Assembly (NCBI GenBank): GCA_963711675.1 | Contig: CAVQFB010000007.1 | Coordinates: 7,811-71,810 of the forward strand | Origin: CAVQFB01 sp963711675 | Lineage (GTDB): Bacteria; Acidobacteriota; Terriglobia; Terriglobales; Acidobacteriaceae | Direction of reading: 5' to 3' | DNA length: 64,000 nucleotides | Part shown: positions 45,650 through 60,113 of the stretch, in pieces | Position numbering within the stretch: the stretch's first letter is position 1 | Layout: each line of letters starts with the position of its first letter | Program-made: the position numbers and the translations under genes | Notes under the pieces: model-generated | What the model was told of the DNA's origin: nothing | The model's input: only the letters and a program-made list of their open reading frames with translations | The model's database searches: none

Positions 45650-47740
45650 ATGGGAATTCCTTTTCGTCAGATCAGCGAAGAGACCGATAACCGCTACGTC
45701 ACGGTATTAGAGGTTGCCAAGGCGATCGCCGCTCACCGCAGCCTTGAAGAGCTGTTTCAGGAACTCGCCCGAAGGCTCCATTCGATCCTGAATTTCACCT
45801 ACCTGAGTCTGCTCCTGCACGATCCCGATCGCAATGTGATGCGCTTGCATACCCTGGATACCCGGCAGCCGGGCAGTTTGCAGCCAGGCATGGAATTTTC
45901 GATGGAGGAGTCCCCTTCGGCCTGGGTCTGGCAGAACCAGAAGCCGCTCGTAGTGGGCGACATCGAGCGAGAAACCCGGTCACCTAGGGTTATGCGGATT
46001 TTGATCGACCACGGCGTAAAGTCGTTTTGTAGCTTGCCGTTGACCACGCCCCGCCGGCGCCTGGGGGCTTTCAACATCGGCTCACCCGCGCCTTATGCTT
46101 ATGACCCACGCGATCTGGAGATTCCTGAACTGGTGGCAGGCCAGGTGGCGGTTGCGGTAGAGAATGCCCTCAACTACAACGATGCGCAGGATTTTCAGCA
46201 ACAGGTAGTTCGTGAACGTGACCGCTTGAAACTGCTCCTCGACGTGAACAACGCGGTGGTGTCGAACCTGGCATTCTCCGAGCTGATCAAAGCTATTCCC
46301 AGGAGCGTCCGCACGGCTATGCAATGTGATGCGGTCTGTCTTTCGCTGCCGGAGGCGAACCACCAACACTTGCGCATCTATGGCCTAGACTTCCCCACTA
46401 CCAGAGGATTCCTTCGCGAAGAAATGGTCATCCCCATTGCGGGATCGAGCCCAGGGAAAGCTCTGCAAAGCACACAACCAGTCCTTTATGCCACCGCGCC
46501 CAGCGGTCTTGAGCCACTGCCCTCGAAAATCAACGAAGGCGAAGGAATTCAATCCGGCTGTTTCCTTCCGATCACGCGCCAGGACCGGACGCTGGGTGTA
46601 CTGCACCTGCTGGACCGGCGGCCTGGGAGATTCACCGAAAAGGATGCGGACTTTTTGCGACAGGTGGCCAGCCAGGTAGCCATCGCCCTTGACAATGCCC
46701 TTCAGTTCCGCGCCGTTACCGAGTCACGTGAACGCCTCGCCGAAGAGCGCCTCTACCTGAGGAACGAGATTCGCAGCGACCGCTATTTCGAAGAGATTCT
46801 TGGCGAGAGCACGGGGCTGAAACACGTGCTTGCGCAAGCCGAAAAAGTCGCTCCCATCGACACCAGCGTATTCATTCAAGGTGAGACCGGAACCGGCAAA
46901 GAGCTGATCGCGCGAGCCATTCACAATCTCAGCGCACGCAAAGATAACCCGTTCGTGAAGCTGAACTGCGCCGCCATTCCTCTCGGGTTGCTGGAGAGTG
47001 AGCTATTCGGTCACGAAAAGGGAGCCTTCACCGGAGCTATTGCACGGAAGCTCGGCCGCTTTGAGATTGCGAACAAAGGAACTCTATTCCTCGACGAAAT
47101 CGGAGACATCCCACTCGAACTCCAGCCAAAACTGCTTCGTGTTCTGCAGGAACAGGAGTTTGAGAGGCTTGGCAGCAATCGCTCGATCCGCACCGATGTC
47201 CGGTTGATCGCGGCTACCAATCGCGACCTGGGAAAGATGGTGGAGGAACGTGAATTCCGCGCCGATCTCTACTACCGCTTAAATGTTTTTCCTATCAGAA
47301 TTCCGCCACTTCGCGAACGGGCGGATGATGTTCCGCTGCTGGTGCGCTACTTCGCCCAAAAGTACGCGCTGGCGATGAACCGAAAGATTACGCGCATTCC
47401 CGACGAAGCGATACGCGCCCTGCGGGAATACGGCTGGCCAGGAAATATTCGTGAGCTGCAAAACTTCATCGAGCGTGCGGTAATCCTCTCTTCTGGAGGA
47501 ATTCTGGAATTGCCCCTGGCAGAACTGAAGCTCGCGGCGTCGCCAGTGACCCCGCCCACAGCCGCTACCCGTACCCTGCGAGACGCGGAGCGGGAACACA
47601 TCCTCAACGCCCTTCGAGTGTGCGATTGGGTGCTTGGCGGCGCAGCGGGGGCCGCCGTTCGCCTGGGAGTACCTCGGACCACCCTCATCTATCGGATGCG
47701 TAAATTGGGAATCTCCAGCCGTCCCGACCGAGTCGAATAA
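45650..47740 (+). CDS. sigma-54-dependent activator with two GAF domains (FhlA-like)
   Basis: ATG 45650 follows AGGAGC and is preferred over GTG 45614. Two GAF domains (about residues 20-190 and 200-370, the second ending RQVASQVAIALDNALQ) sense a small molecule. The central AAA+ domain has Walker A GETGTGKE, the sigma-54 loop GAFTGA, and Walker B LFLDEIGD. A Fis-type helix-turn-helix (GVPRTTLIYRMRKLGI) ends it. This order is that of FhlA. It should open sigma-54 promoters at the divergent reductase gene and at the RND operon downstream. Its ligand is unknown. Confidence 0.93.
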   Translation: MGIPFRQISEETDNRYVTVLEVAKAIAAHRSLEELFQELARRLHSILNFTYLSLLLHDPDRNVMRLHTLDTRQPGSLQPGMEFSMEESPSAWVWQNQKPLVVGDIERETRSPRVMRILIDHGVKSFCSLPLTTPRRRLGAFNIGSPAPYAYDPRDLEIPELVAGQVAVAVENALNYNDAQDFQQQVVRERDRLKLLLDVNNAVVSNLAFSELIKAIPRSVRTAMQCDAVCLSLPEANHQHLRIYGLDFPTTRGFLREEMVIPIAGSSPGKALQSTQPVLYATAPSGLEPLPSKINEGEGIQSGCFLPITRQDRTLGVLHLLDRRPGRFTEKDADFLRQVASQVAIALDNALQFRAVTESRERLAEERLYLRNEIRSDRYFEEILGESTGLKHVLAQAEKVAPIDTSVFIQGETGTGKELIARAIHNLSARKDNPFVKLNCAAIPLGLLESELFGHEKGAFTGAIARKLGRFEIANKGTLFLDEIGDIPLELQPKLLRVLQEQEFERLGSNRSIRTDVRLIAATNRDLGKMVEEREFRADLYYRLNVFPIRIPPLRERADDVPLLVRYFAQKYALAMNRKITRIPDEAIRALREYGWPGNIRELQNFIERAVILSSGGILELPLAELKLAASPVTPPTAATRTLRDAEREHILNALRVCDWVLGGAAGAAVRLGVPRTTLIYRMRKLGISSRPDRVE

Positions 47741-47742
47741 GT

Positions 47743-47756
47743 GTCGAATATTCGAC
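47743..47756. promoter_or_regulatory. perfect 14-bp palindrome, candidate enhancer site
   Basis: GTCGAATATTCGAC is fully self-complementary and starts 3 nt after the activator stop codon. Longer arms GAGTCGAAT (47730-47738) and ATTCGACTC (47750-47758) nest around it. It is about 40-55 bp upstream of the -24/-12 site, and resembles the palindrome at 45529. Confidence 0.6.
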
Positions 47757-47795
47757 TCTTTACGAACTTTCTGTTACCTGACCAGGGACGCGAGG

Positions 47796-47812
47796 CCGGC
47801 ACACAAATTGTA
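47796..47812 (+). promoter_or_regulatory. probable sigma-54 promoter of the RND operon
   Basis: CCGGCACACAAATTGTA has GG at 47798-47799 and TTG followed by T in place of the usual C, with correct spacing. It matches less well than the reductase promoter. The leader to the first gene is about 140 nt and contains an inverted repeat (CTCTCCC/GGGAGAG, 47867-47891). Confidence 0.45.
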
Positions 47813-47960
47813 AGCGATTGATTTTAAGGCTAATATTTCATCTCAAGCGACCGTTGTAGGGATGGACTCTCCCGTGCATTTGTTGGGAGAGATTCTGGGT
47901 TTGCCGACCTATTCACCCTTCATACGCGTCGGCACGCTGGGTTAGAACCAAAGGAATTTT

Positions 47961-51118
<3,158 letters not shown>

Positions 51119-51175
51119 ATCCGGGTGGATGCGGTCATCATCTTTTAGTAGAACAATGGGGCGGTTGGAGAGTTC

Positions 51176-52423
51176 ATGCGAGTCGGAGAAGACGATAGAG
51201 TGGAGCAGCGAGTGATCACCAAAGAACTGACGCCGCGCCACAATGACCCGGGGCCGCCGGCTTCGAAACGGGGATGGCTGATCGCGGTTGCAGTGTTCGC
51301 CGTGGTGGCGCTGGTCGTGATTTCCGGTATCCTGCCGCGGGTGAAGGCTCGCGCGACCCTGCGAGCGGAAACTGCGCGTCTGGCGATACCCACGGTCTCC
51401 GTGGTCCAGCCAAAGCGAGCAGCTGCCTCACAGGAGATCGTGCTCCCGGCCAATGTTCAGCCTTACATCACTGCTCCGATTTATGCGCGGACCAATGGTT
51501 ACTTGAAGCGCTGGTACGCCGACATCGGCGTGCACGTGAAGAAAGGCCAGCTGCTGGCAGAGATTGAAACTCCGGAAGTGGATCAACAGCTACAGCAGGC
51601 GAGGGCCAATCTGAACACCGCGCAAGCCAACCTCAACCTGGCGCAGATCACGGCAAACCGCTACCAGGACTTGTTACGGACCGATTCGGTCTCCAAGCAA
51701 GACACTGACAACGCTGCAGGTGCGTATGCAGCCAGCAAGGCTGTGTTGCAAGCCGACGAGGCCAACGTCAAGCAGCTGGAGGCTCTGCAGTCGTTTGAGA
51801 AGATCTACGCTCCTTTTGACGGCGTCATCACCGCGCGGAATACCGACATCGGCTCCCTGATCAGCGCGGGTACCGGAGCTGGCGGCACCACCACTGAGTT
51901 ATTCCATATCGCTCAAACCACAACGCTGCGCGCTTACGTCAATGTCCCTGAGGCTTATTCGTTGGGCGCAAAACCGGGGTTGGGTGCGGAATTATCCCTG
52001 GCAGAGTTCCCGGGGCGGCGATTTCCCGGAAAGCTCGTTCGAACTGCGGACGCGATCGATCCCGCGAGCAGGACGCTCCTCGTCGAGATTGATGTCGCGA
52101 ACCCCACCGGCACCCTGCTCAGCGGCGCATATGCGGAAATGCATCTGAAGCTCCCGGGAGTGACGGCATTCACGCTGCCGGTGAACGCACTTATGTTTCG
52201 GTCAGAAGGACTGCGAGTGGCGGTCGTTACCGACGGCAAACATGCGGATCTTAAGCCCATCACTCTGGGGCACGACTTTGGCACCGATGTCGAGGTCATT
52301 TCCGGTCTGACCGGGGACGAGTCCATCATCATTAACCCGCCCGATTCCTTGGTGTCAGGCGAAGAGGTGAGGGTCGCGCAAACCCATACTGGAACCGGCG
52401 CGCCGCAGGCGGGACAGAAGTGA
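51176..52423 (+). CDS. RND efflux adaptor (membrane fusion protein)
   Basis: This is a 415-residue periplasmic adaptor anchored by one helix (GWLIAVAVFAVVALVVISGI). The hairpin region PEVDQQLQQARANLNTAQAN and the lipoyl-like barrel (LPANVQPYITAPIYARTNGY) are typical HlyD/AcrA-type features. It links the inner-membrane pump to the outer-membrane channel. It lies 57 bp after the permease gene and overlaps the next start by GTGA. Confidence 0.93.
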   Translation: MRVGEDDRVEQRVITKELTPRHNDPGPPASKRGWLIAVAVFAVVALVVISGILPRVKARATLRAETARLAIPTVSVVQPKRAAASQEIVLPANVQPYITAPIYARTNGYLKRWYADIGVHVKKGQLLAEIETPEVDQQLQQARANLNTAQANLNLAQITANRYQDLLRTDSVSKQDTDNAAGAYAASKAVLQADEANVKQLEALQSFEKIYAPFDGVITARNTDIGSLISAGTGAGGTTTELFHIAQTTTLRAYVNVPEAYSLGAKPGLGAELSLAEFPGRRFPGKLVRTADAIDPASRTLLVEIDVANPTGTLLSGAYAEMHLKLPGVTAFTLPVNALMFRSEGLRVAVVTDGKHADLKPITLGHDFGTDVEVISGLTGDESIIINPPDSLVSGEEVRVAQTHTGTGAPQAGQK

Positions 52424-53932
52424 GACGCGTCCGGAAATTGGGTTCACTTCGCCCGAACACCCTGGTTCAAGTTCTGCTGCTTTTGGCTGCGTTTTTTCTG
52501 CTCAGCGGCTGTGCGGTGGGCCCACGTTATTCCCGGCCCAAGGCCGACGCGCCTACCTCGTATAAGGAAGTGCCTGAGGGCTGGAAAACCGCGCAGCCCA
52601 GCGATCAGATCGCCAAAGGAAAATGGTGGGAGATCTTCGGAGACCTTCAACTCAATGACCTTGAGGAAAAGGTCAATGTTTCCAACCAGAGCCTGAAGGC
52701 AGCGCTGGCGCAGTACGAACAGGCTCGTGCCCTGGTTCGCTTCAACCGCGCCGACTACTATCCCACGATCACCGCCGGGGCATCCGGTTCGCGGAATCGT
52801 CAGTCGCAGAATCGCGGTCTTGCCACGTCGCTGTCGCCCACTAACTATTCCGACATTCAGCTACCTGTCGTTGGAGTCTCCTACGAACCCGATCTCTTCG
52901 GGCGCGTACGCCGAACTGTCGAAGCGGCGCGCGCCAATGCCCAGGCCAGTGCCGGGGACCTGGAGAATGTCAGCCTGAGCATCCATAGCGCCCTGGCCGT
53001 CGATTATTTTCAGCTTCGCACGCTTGACGCGGAGGAGCAGTTGCTCAATTCAACTGTCGATGCGTACGAGAAGGCGCTGGAACTGACGCAGAACCGGTAC
53101 AAAGGCGGCGTCGCTTCAGCAGTCGACGTAGCGCAGGCAGAGACTCAGCTGGAGACCACGCGTGCCCAGGCCATCGATGTGCAAGTAGCTCGAGCCCAGT
53201 TCGAGCACGCTATCGCCGTGCTGATCGGGCAACCGGCCCCCACCTTTGCGGTTGCATTTGCTCCGTGGACGACGCCGCCACCTGTCGTACCGCCCGGCCT
53301 TCCGTCGGACCTGCTGGAGCGGCGGCCGGACGTCGCCGCTGCCGAGCGGAGGATTGCCGCAGCTAACGCTCAGATTGGCATCGCACGAGGCTGCGTACTT
53401 TCCCGCCTTGAGTCTCTCCGGTTCGGGAGGCTTCGAGAGCGACTCGTTGACGAATCTGCTCTCCGGTCCCAGCGGATTCTTTTCGCTAGGCGCCTCAGCG
53501 TTGGTGACAGCGTTTGATGTGGGCCGCCGGCGCGCAGTTTCCGATGAAGCGCGGGCAGCCTACGACCAGAGCGTGGCAAATTATCGCGAAACGATTCTTA
53601 CGTCCCTTCAGGAAGTGGAGGACAATCTCGCAGCGTTACGCATCCTCGAGAACGAGGCCAGGACACAGGACGTCGCGGTCGCTGCCGCGGAAAGATCACT
53701 TCAGCTTTCGGAGAATCGCTACAAGGGCGGAGTCACCACCTACCTCGAAGTGACCACGGCGCAGGGTATTGCTCTTACCGACGAACGTCTCGCTGTCCAG
53801 ATTCTGGCGCGCCGCATGGCTGCGAGTGTGCAGTTGATTCAGGCGCTCGGCGGGGGATGGAACTCTGCCAGCCTGCCTCAGGCAAAACAACTGGACGCTC
53901 GGGCTACGACACAAACCTCCAGCCAGCAGTAG
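52420..53932 (+). CDS. outer-membrane efflux lipoprotein (TolC/NodT family), frameshifted
   Basis: GTG 52420 overlaps the previous stop by 4 bp. A lipobox (LLSGC) marks a lipoprotein, followed by GPRYSRPKADAPTSYKEVPE. Two long coiled-coil pairs are seen, for example LKAALAQYEQARALVRFNRA and QNRYKGGVASAVDVAQAETQ. The frame breaks near 53388, where one extra C after IGIA turns the reading into GCVLSRL. The next frame continues EAAYFPALSLSGSGGFES and finishes normally. It forms the exit duct for the RND pump. Confidence 0.9.
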
Positions 53933-56039
53933 CTAGACAGAGGGCTCCTGGGTTGCTACCGTCCAGGGCTTGCCGTCGAGGTGTCCCGGCAGGCCCAGCC
54001 CGAACAGCTTCAGGATGGTTGGGGCAACGTCTACAATCGCCGGCTTCTCGTCGGCGATCTTAAGATTGGAAAACAGCACGCCCGGAACCAACCGCGGATC
54101 GATGCAGTGGTCGCCGCTCCAGGCCTTCAGATTGTCCTCGAAGATTTGACTTGTAACTTTACCCATCACCGAGTCCCAGGACGCGCGATAGCCGTCACCG
54201 TAGCCAACGATCAGGTCGGGCGCGTTATCGACGTAGGGGCCCGCGTAAACTGCGTCACAGGCAAAGACGCCGGTAATGCCGACGCGTTTCGAAACGGGGT
54301 CGACCAGGCCATCGAGCTTGGCACGTATTTCTTCTCTTAGGGCCTCGGCCTCCGCGCCGGGCTCCACGATGCCTTCCCGCTCGCGTCCTTTGATATTCAG
54401 ATAGAGCCCGTTTAATCCCATCGTGTAGGCGCGTGTCCGGGACCAGTCGACGTCTTCAAACCAGTCGCCGCTTTCCGTCTTGCCTGACTTCAACGCCAGA
54501 TAGCCGTTCTGGTGCAGCCATGCGTTCACGTTGACGCAGCGCGCAAAGGACTTGAAACCGTGATCTGAGACGACCAGCAGCAGAGTGTCGTCGCCGATCT
54601 GCTTCATGACGCGGCCAATGAGACCGTCCATGCGACGATACAGATCCTGTATGACATGAGGACGCTGATCGCGCGGCACGTTTCGCGCAGCCGGGTGGTC
54701 GTCATCCAGATAACGCCAGAACATGTGCTGCACGCGGTCGGTCGTGTCGAAGACGCAGGCGCAGAGACCCTGCCGTGTCTTTTCCAGCGCGTCGAAGAGC
54801 ATGCGCTCGCGGTCGTCGTGATTGGCGTAGCACTGCGCCAGAAAGGCATCATCATCGAGGACCTCTTCGTTGAGCGCCCAAGTATCTTCTGCGAGACCGA
54901 GCGTCGCATAGGGCCCGAAAAGTTTTGCAAGGTATATCGAATATGTTACCGGATGCGAGATCGGAAGATCGGGACGGCCGGGATCGATATTCACCGGCGT
55001 GACGTAAACTTCGATCTCTGGTGATACTTGTTTCAAATAAAAACGGCAGATGCCGCGCGCGCTGAAACCGAGGCCGGCCTTGAACTTCACCGCAATCCAC
55101 TCGGAGTACTCGCCTACCTTCAGTGTGAAATTTTCCGAGTCGACTGTGATGCGTGCTTGCTTCTTGTTCGCGTCGGGCCGAATCTCGTAGTCGACGCGCA
55201 ATTCGCCACCCGTACCACCGCCCAAAGGATCTTCCGGACCAGGAATGTGAGAATGGCAGGCCGAGCCATTGCGTGTAATCGGCACACGAACTCCACCTTC
55301 GCGAAATTTGTCGTTGCTCGCGCGGGTGGTGCAGAAACAGAAAGTCCCCTGGGAGCCTTTCAAGTCCGGTACGCACATGCCGGAGAGCAGGACTCCAGGA
55401 AACTTCTCCGGCGGAAACGTAACAGGCACCCGGATGACTGAACAGAAAATGCCAGCCTTCCCGAGCCAGTGCCAGAAGGGAGTTCCCTTCCGCATGCCTT
55501 TGATCTGCGCCTTGCCCAGCGGGATCGTATATTTCCCGATCTTCCAACTTCGCTTAGGCCCGCGAATTTCTGCGGAAGAAAGGAATGGAAGGTAATTGGC
55601 GAGATCGCGAGCGAGGAAATCGTAGATATTGTGCTTGCCGGGATTCACACCGGTCATGAAGGTCGACCAGGCAACCGGCGAAATGGCCGGGTAGGTCGTC
55701 CGCAATTTCCGGAACGTTCCGTGTTCGCGCAGCTTTGCCAGGTTCGGCAGATTCCCTTCTTTGATAAACCGGTCGGCCAGCTCGGGGTCCATGCCGTCGA
55801 AGCCCAGAATCACTGCGCGCTTTATCTGCGCCTTGCCATAGGCCTTACGGCGCCGCATTGAACGGAACAGATGCCGGAATGGCCAGGTAAGGAAGGCATA
55901 GACGGAGTACAGAAACGCGACGAAACAGCGTCCAGAACGACGAGAGCACGGCGAAACCCGCACCGGGACCTGCATACGCCTCACTGCGCAGCGGAGAAAG
56001 AAGCGCGATCGCTATCACCGCCAGGATGAGCGGGAGCAT
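53933..56039 (-). CDS. type I phosphodiesterase/nucleotide pyrophosphatase-family protein 1, frameshifted once
   Basis: ATG 56039 starts a signal or anchor helix MLPLILAVIAIALLSPLRSE, then AYAGPGAGFAVLSSFWT. Deleting one T near 55935 links it to LFVAFLYSVYAFLTWPFRHL. The catalytic domain has the metal site in AVILGFDGMDPELADR and the nucleophile Thr or Ser in AWSTFMTGVNPGKHN. VVSDHGFKSF and GDHCIDPRLVPGVLFSNL supply the remaining metal ligands. Length about 700. It hydrolyses phosphodiester or pyrophosphate bonds outside the cytoplasm. A paralogue is 1.1 kb upstream. Confidence 0.85.
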
Positions 56040-56083
56040 TTTGTGCCGGGCGAATTTAGGCGTTGCGTTGTGATCGCAAAACT

Positions 56084-56864
56084 TCATATCTCAATCCCAA
56101 GAACACTCTTGAACACGAACCCAGCGACCAGCGACAGAACAAAGAACAGCCATATCCAATTCCATTGCATCCAGGCGAAATCAATATTGCGATCGGGATA
56201 TCCCACCTCGATTGCTTGAATGGGGCTGGTTTCCGGCAAGGCGGGCTCGGCGGAGACAAACAACCTCTCCCAGAATTGTCCACGGAGGCGTGCTCCCGAT
56301 AATCGCGCAATGCCGGACGAAACTACCACTCGCTTCATGAAGGTCTGCCCGCCCGCGCCGGCCCCGACATCGTAGTTCCCGTCTTTCTCAGCCACGACCC
56401 GCCAAACTACTTCGTTGTCTGCAGGCACATGAACCGCGGGCGCAGTCGCCGCCAGCTCAGGAGGCAATTGCAACGTCGCCCCATTCAGAGTGTCGGCATT
56501 CCCCGTGCGCACCTTCACCAAGAATGTCTGCCCCGGTTGCATCGGCGTCGAACCCAGGTACCGATCGACCTGCACGATGAAATACGTCAACGGAATGATC
56601 ACGATCAGCAGCGGCATGAACGCCAGTCGCAAATAGCGTCCCGTGCCTCTCAGAATTCGCCCGTAGGAACTCAGCACCACCGGCAACTGATCCTGAAACA
56701 AGCCGCACGGCCAGCAGGTGCGCCTTGAGCTGGTCTTTCGCGACGTGGATGGCCTTCTGGTCGGACGTGTAACGGAATACGACCACCATCAGCAGGCCGA
56801 TGACCAGCGATATCACTATGACCAGCGCCAGAGGAAGGTGGGTTCCAAACAGATCCAGCACCAT
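56084..56864 (-). CDS. membrane protein paired with the phosphodiesterases, frameshifted once
   Basis: The protein starts MVLDLFGTHLPLALVIVISL, with two N-terminal helices, and has another at LAFMPLLIVIIPLTYFIVQV. A periplasmic Ig-like domain and a C-terminal helix (WIWLFFVLSLVAGFVFKSVL) follow. It is joined at about 56703 by deleting one T. It ends 45 bp before the start of phosphodiesterase 1 and is on the same strand, so it is probably cotranscribed. I do not recognise the family. It could be the membrane partner or substrate carrier of the enzyme. Confidence 0.7.
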
Positions 56865-56914
56865 CGCGGAGAACGGATGAAAGAGGTGAGTGACTGCATG
56901 TAATCCGGTATCAA

Positions 56915-57124
56915 CTACTCGATATACCCCAACCCCTGCAGCCGCTTCTTCACTACTTCTTTCGAGGGCGCGCTACCCTCATCCGGCGGCAATACCTTTT
57001 TCACTTCCCTTTCGAGCACATGGACCACGAATTCATCCACCGATTCGTAGCCGCAGGCTTCAGCACACTGCCTGGCTTTCTCCAGCAGGTCGCCCTCGAT
57101 CTTCACTTTGTGCGAACCGAACAT
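56915..57124 (-). CDS. 69-residue hypothetical, possible ribbon-helix-helix-like protein
   Basis: ATG 57124 follows GAAGGAGACC. The product reads MFGSHKVKIEGDLLEKARQC, then GYESVDEFVVHVLEREVKKV, and ends KRLQGLGYIE. A short strand then two helices is the ribbon-helix-helix pattern, so a DNA-binding or antitoxin-type role is possible. Its placement between the phosphodiesterase genes suggests it belongs to that operon. Confidence 0.65.
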   Translation of the reverse strand: MFGSHKVKIEGDLLEKARQCAEACGYESVDEFVVHVLEREVKKVLPPDEGSAPSKEVVKKRLQGLGYIE

Positions 57125-57154
57125 CGGTCTCCTTCGGAGCCAGGCTGTCAACTT

Positions 57155-59182
57155 TCAGTGGGGTGCAGGCTGAGATTCAAAAACGCTTTGTCCCATCATA
57201 CCTTGTGCCTTGGCGATTCCAAACTCTGCCAGAATCGTGGGCGCAATGTCGGTGAGTGCGGGAGACTCCGCGGAAATCCTGCGGTTGCTGAGCAGGACGC
57301 CGGGGACCAGCGTGTAGTCCATGCAATGGTCGCCGCTCCAGGGTTCGTGTTGTCTTCGAGAACGTCCGGCGGGAAAGCGCCGAGGATCGTCTTCCATCCC
57401 GCGCGATAGCCGCGGTTATACCCAACGAGCATGTCCGGCCCCGAGCGGGCATACGGCCCCTGATAGACCTCGCTCGCCACATCGACGCGCGTGATCACCG
57501 GCAGACTGGACTTCGGGTCTTTCACCTCCACCAACTCTGCCTTGATCTTCTTTATTAGCGCATCTTCCTCCGCGCCCGGCTCGACAATTCCGTTCGGTTC
57601 CCGCCCACGCAAATTCAGATACAGCCCGTTCAGCCCCAGCCCGTAGGCGCGGGTCTGGCTCCAATCCACGTTGGCGAGAGGCTCGTTCGAGTCGGGATTC
57701 GCGCTCGCTCTTCAGCTTGATGTAGCCGTTATTCAGCAGCCAGGTATTCAGGTTGAACGACCGGTAGAAGGGCGCGAAACCGTGGTCGGAGAGCACAAGC
57801 AACGTCGTGTGATCGTCCAGCTTTGGCAGCACTTCCCCCAGCACCTGATCGATCTGCTGATAAAACTCTTCGATCGCCGCATCCGTTCTGCGCGGCCGCT
57901 GCCGCGTCGTATTCGGGATGCTTCGGGTCCATCAGCCGCCACAACATGTGCGAGTTCAGGTCCAGGCTGGAGAAGTAAAAGAAGAAACACCCTGCTCGGA
58001 ACTTGGGAAACTCGGCATCGAAGATCCGCCGATGCTCGGCCAGCACCCGGTGCGACTGCTCCAGATACTCCTTGTCATCGAGCACGCCGTCCGAAAGCGC
58101 CTTGGTGTCCTCGGCAATTCCCTGGGTGTGGAACTCGCCGACTTCGTCAGTCAAGCATGCGCGAGTAGCTGCTGGGAGTCGAAATCGGAAGCGCGGGATC
58201 GGCGGGATCAATATTGATCGGCGAAACATACAACTGAAATCGCGGATGCGCCTGCTTCAGATAAAACCGGCACATGCCTTTCACGTTGCCGAAGAAAGGA
58301 ATCAGCTGGAACTCAACCCGTACCCAATCGCTCCACTCGCCCTCGCGCAGCACGAACTCCTGTCCCTGAACCGCGATCCGCGCCACCGATTCCAGCGGAT
58401 CGACCGACACCTTGAATGGCTCCGTCGCCGGCGGAGAACCTTTGCGAAAAGTGTTGTCGGGACCAATCAGGTTGGCCGCCACCTGCGAGTTCTCCACCTG
58501 CACCGGAATGATCTGCCCGCCCTCCACCGCTCCCGCAGCCGCCGTCGGGTCGTCCGTATAAAAAGAGAACGTGCCGTAGGTGCCGCGCAGGTCGGGCGTC
58601 CCCATGCCTGAGAGCGTCTGTCCCTTGGCCGGCACGGGCGGAAAATTCGACGGCATACGAAAGATGCTGTTGGGCACGCCGTGCTGGTCGAGAATCTGCC
58701 AGAACGCCGTTCCCTGGCGCAGTTGCTCGGCGGTGCCGCCGCCCAGCGGAATCACCCAATTGCCCAGATGAATCGCGTGCTTCGGCCCCTCGACGCGCGA
58801 CGCCGAAAAGTACAGCTCCATCGTCTTCGGATCGCGATGAATGAAATCGAAGATGCCGTGCCCGCCGGCATTCATTCCCGTAATCAGGTTCGACCAGGCG
58901 ACCGGGCTCTGCGGAGGAATGCTGGTCGTGAGCTGGCGAAACGATCCTTGCTCCGCCAGCCTGGCGAAGTTCGGCATCTTGCCTTCGCGCATGAATTGCT
59001 TCAGAAGTTGCGGGTCCATGCCGTCGATGCCGAGGATGATCAGCTTGTGGCTTCGCCTGCCATTCGCCGCCGGCTCGCTGACAGGAAAGCGACAGCGCCA
59101 GCGCAGCAAGAACCAGCAAACCGGCACCGACCCCGACGACCTTCTTCAGAAGCTCACTCCCTGCATTGCCGCGTGGCTTCAC
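57155..59182 (-). CDS. type I phosphodiesterase-family protein 2, many frameshifts
   Basis: A paralogue of protein 1. GTG 59182 gives a membrane-anchor leader (ELLKKVVGVGAGLLVLAALA), then LIILGIDGMDPQLLKQFMRE with the first metal Asp and AWSNLITGMNAGGHGIFDF with the nucleophile. VLSDHGFAPFYRSFNLN and SGDHCMDYTLVPGVLLSNRR come later. The frames change near 59060, 58160, 57890, 57710 and 57350. Four of the five are repaired by deleting one base. In all about 675 residues are recoverable. It is likely coupled to the same envelope process as protein 1. Confidence 0.78.
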
Positions 59183-59248
59183 CACAAGTCTCTCAGTCGC
59201 GAAGGCCACTAAACAAGCGGCCCTGACATAGCGTTCCCACATCTACCT

Positions 59249-60113
59249 TCAATCATGTCGAGGGAACAACCCAGTCCATTTGGAATGATCTGCATGCAGG
59301 ATGGGAATCGAGTTGTTGGGCGGGCGGTGCTGGAACACCACTACGAAGGCCACAATCGCCAAACCCCATCGGATTGCGCTTGTCCGCGATTTTACCGTAG
59401 TGAAGCAATTTGCCCGATCGGACATTTGTGAAATGCCTGCACTTATCCGAGAATACATTGTCGGAATCGTGCAGTTCGTGGGCCGGCACAAGGGAGATAG
59501 TGGTCTCAGCCGAGATTCTCCGTCGAGCGGCCTTCGACGCAGCTACTAAGATCAGGTATACCCTCCCCACGCCCGTGAGAAGCGCGCCAAAAGAAGTCGC
59601 CGGATCATTCCACGCTTCGCACATCTGTGTTCCGGTCCCGCTGAAATCATCTAAGAGAACTACGACATCATCCTTCCCTAGTTTTTGGGGATCATTCTCT
59701 GGCAGCATCGGTTGCCGAAACAGATCACTGCGCGACACGAAAAATTCATTGAAACCCTTCGTGTCAAGCTGGTTTGCAATCCGAAACTGGTGGAGCATGG
59801 CATCACCGCTCTCACCGGCGCTTCCAGACATAGCAGCGAACCGCCACTGGCCAGTCCGTTTCAGGGCCGATTTGTGCCAGCCGGGCAGAGCCGCCAAAGC
59901 CTGACGGTAGGCAGCGTTAATTTGGCTCTGGCCGTAGAACTCGACAGTATCGAGCACGCGCGCGGCCAAGTCGTGATCTTCATCTTCAAAATTTTCCAGC
60001 CAACTCTCAATCGTGATATTGGTGATGTCTTCGCGGTAGGAACCGAAGCGGGAGGTCCATCGCTTGTACCTCTTCGCGTCTATGGGAGTATCTGGCGCGA
60101 AGGGACGTTTCAT
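59249..60113 (-). CDS. phosphoribosyltransferase-like (PRTase-CE type) protein, frameshifted at the C-terminus
   Basis: ATG 60113 overlaps the previous stop (ATGA). The protein begins MKRPFAPDTPIDAKRYKRW. The key segment VVVLLDDFSGTGTQMCEAW resembles the PRPP-binding loop of type I phosphoribosyltransferases. It has DD-F-SGTG, as in the PRTase-CE group described by the Aravind laboratory from prokaryotic conflict systems. After one extra C near 59353, the frame continues GLVVVFQHRPPNNSIPILHA, a motif also conserved in that group, and stops at 59249-59251. It probably modifies or consumes a nucleotide or base when the cassette is triggered. The family assignment is by memory of motifs. Confidence 0.65.
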
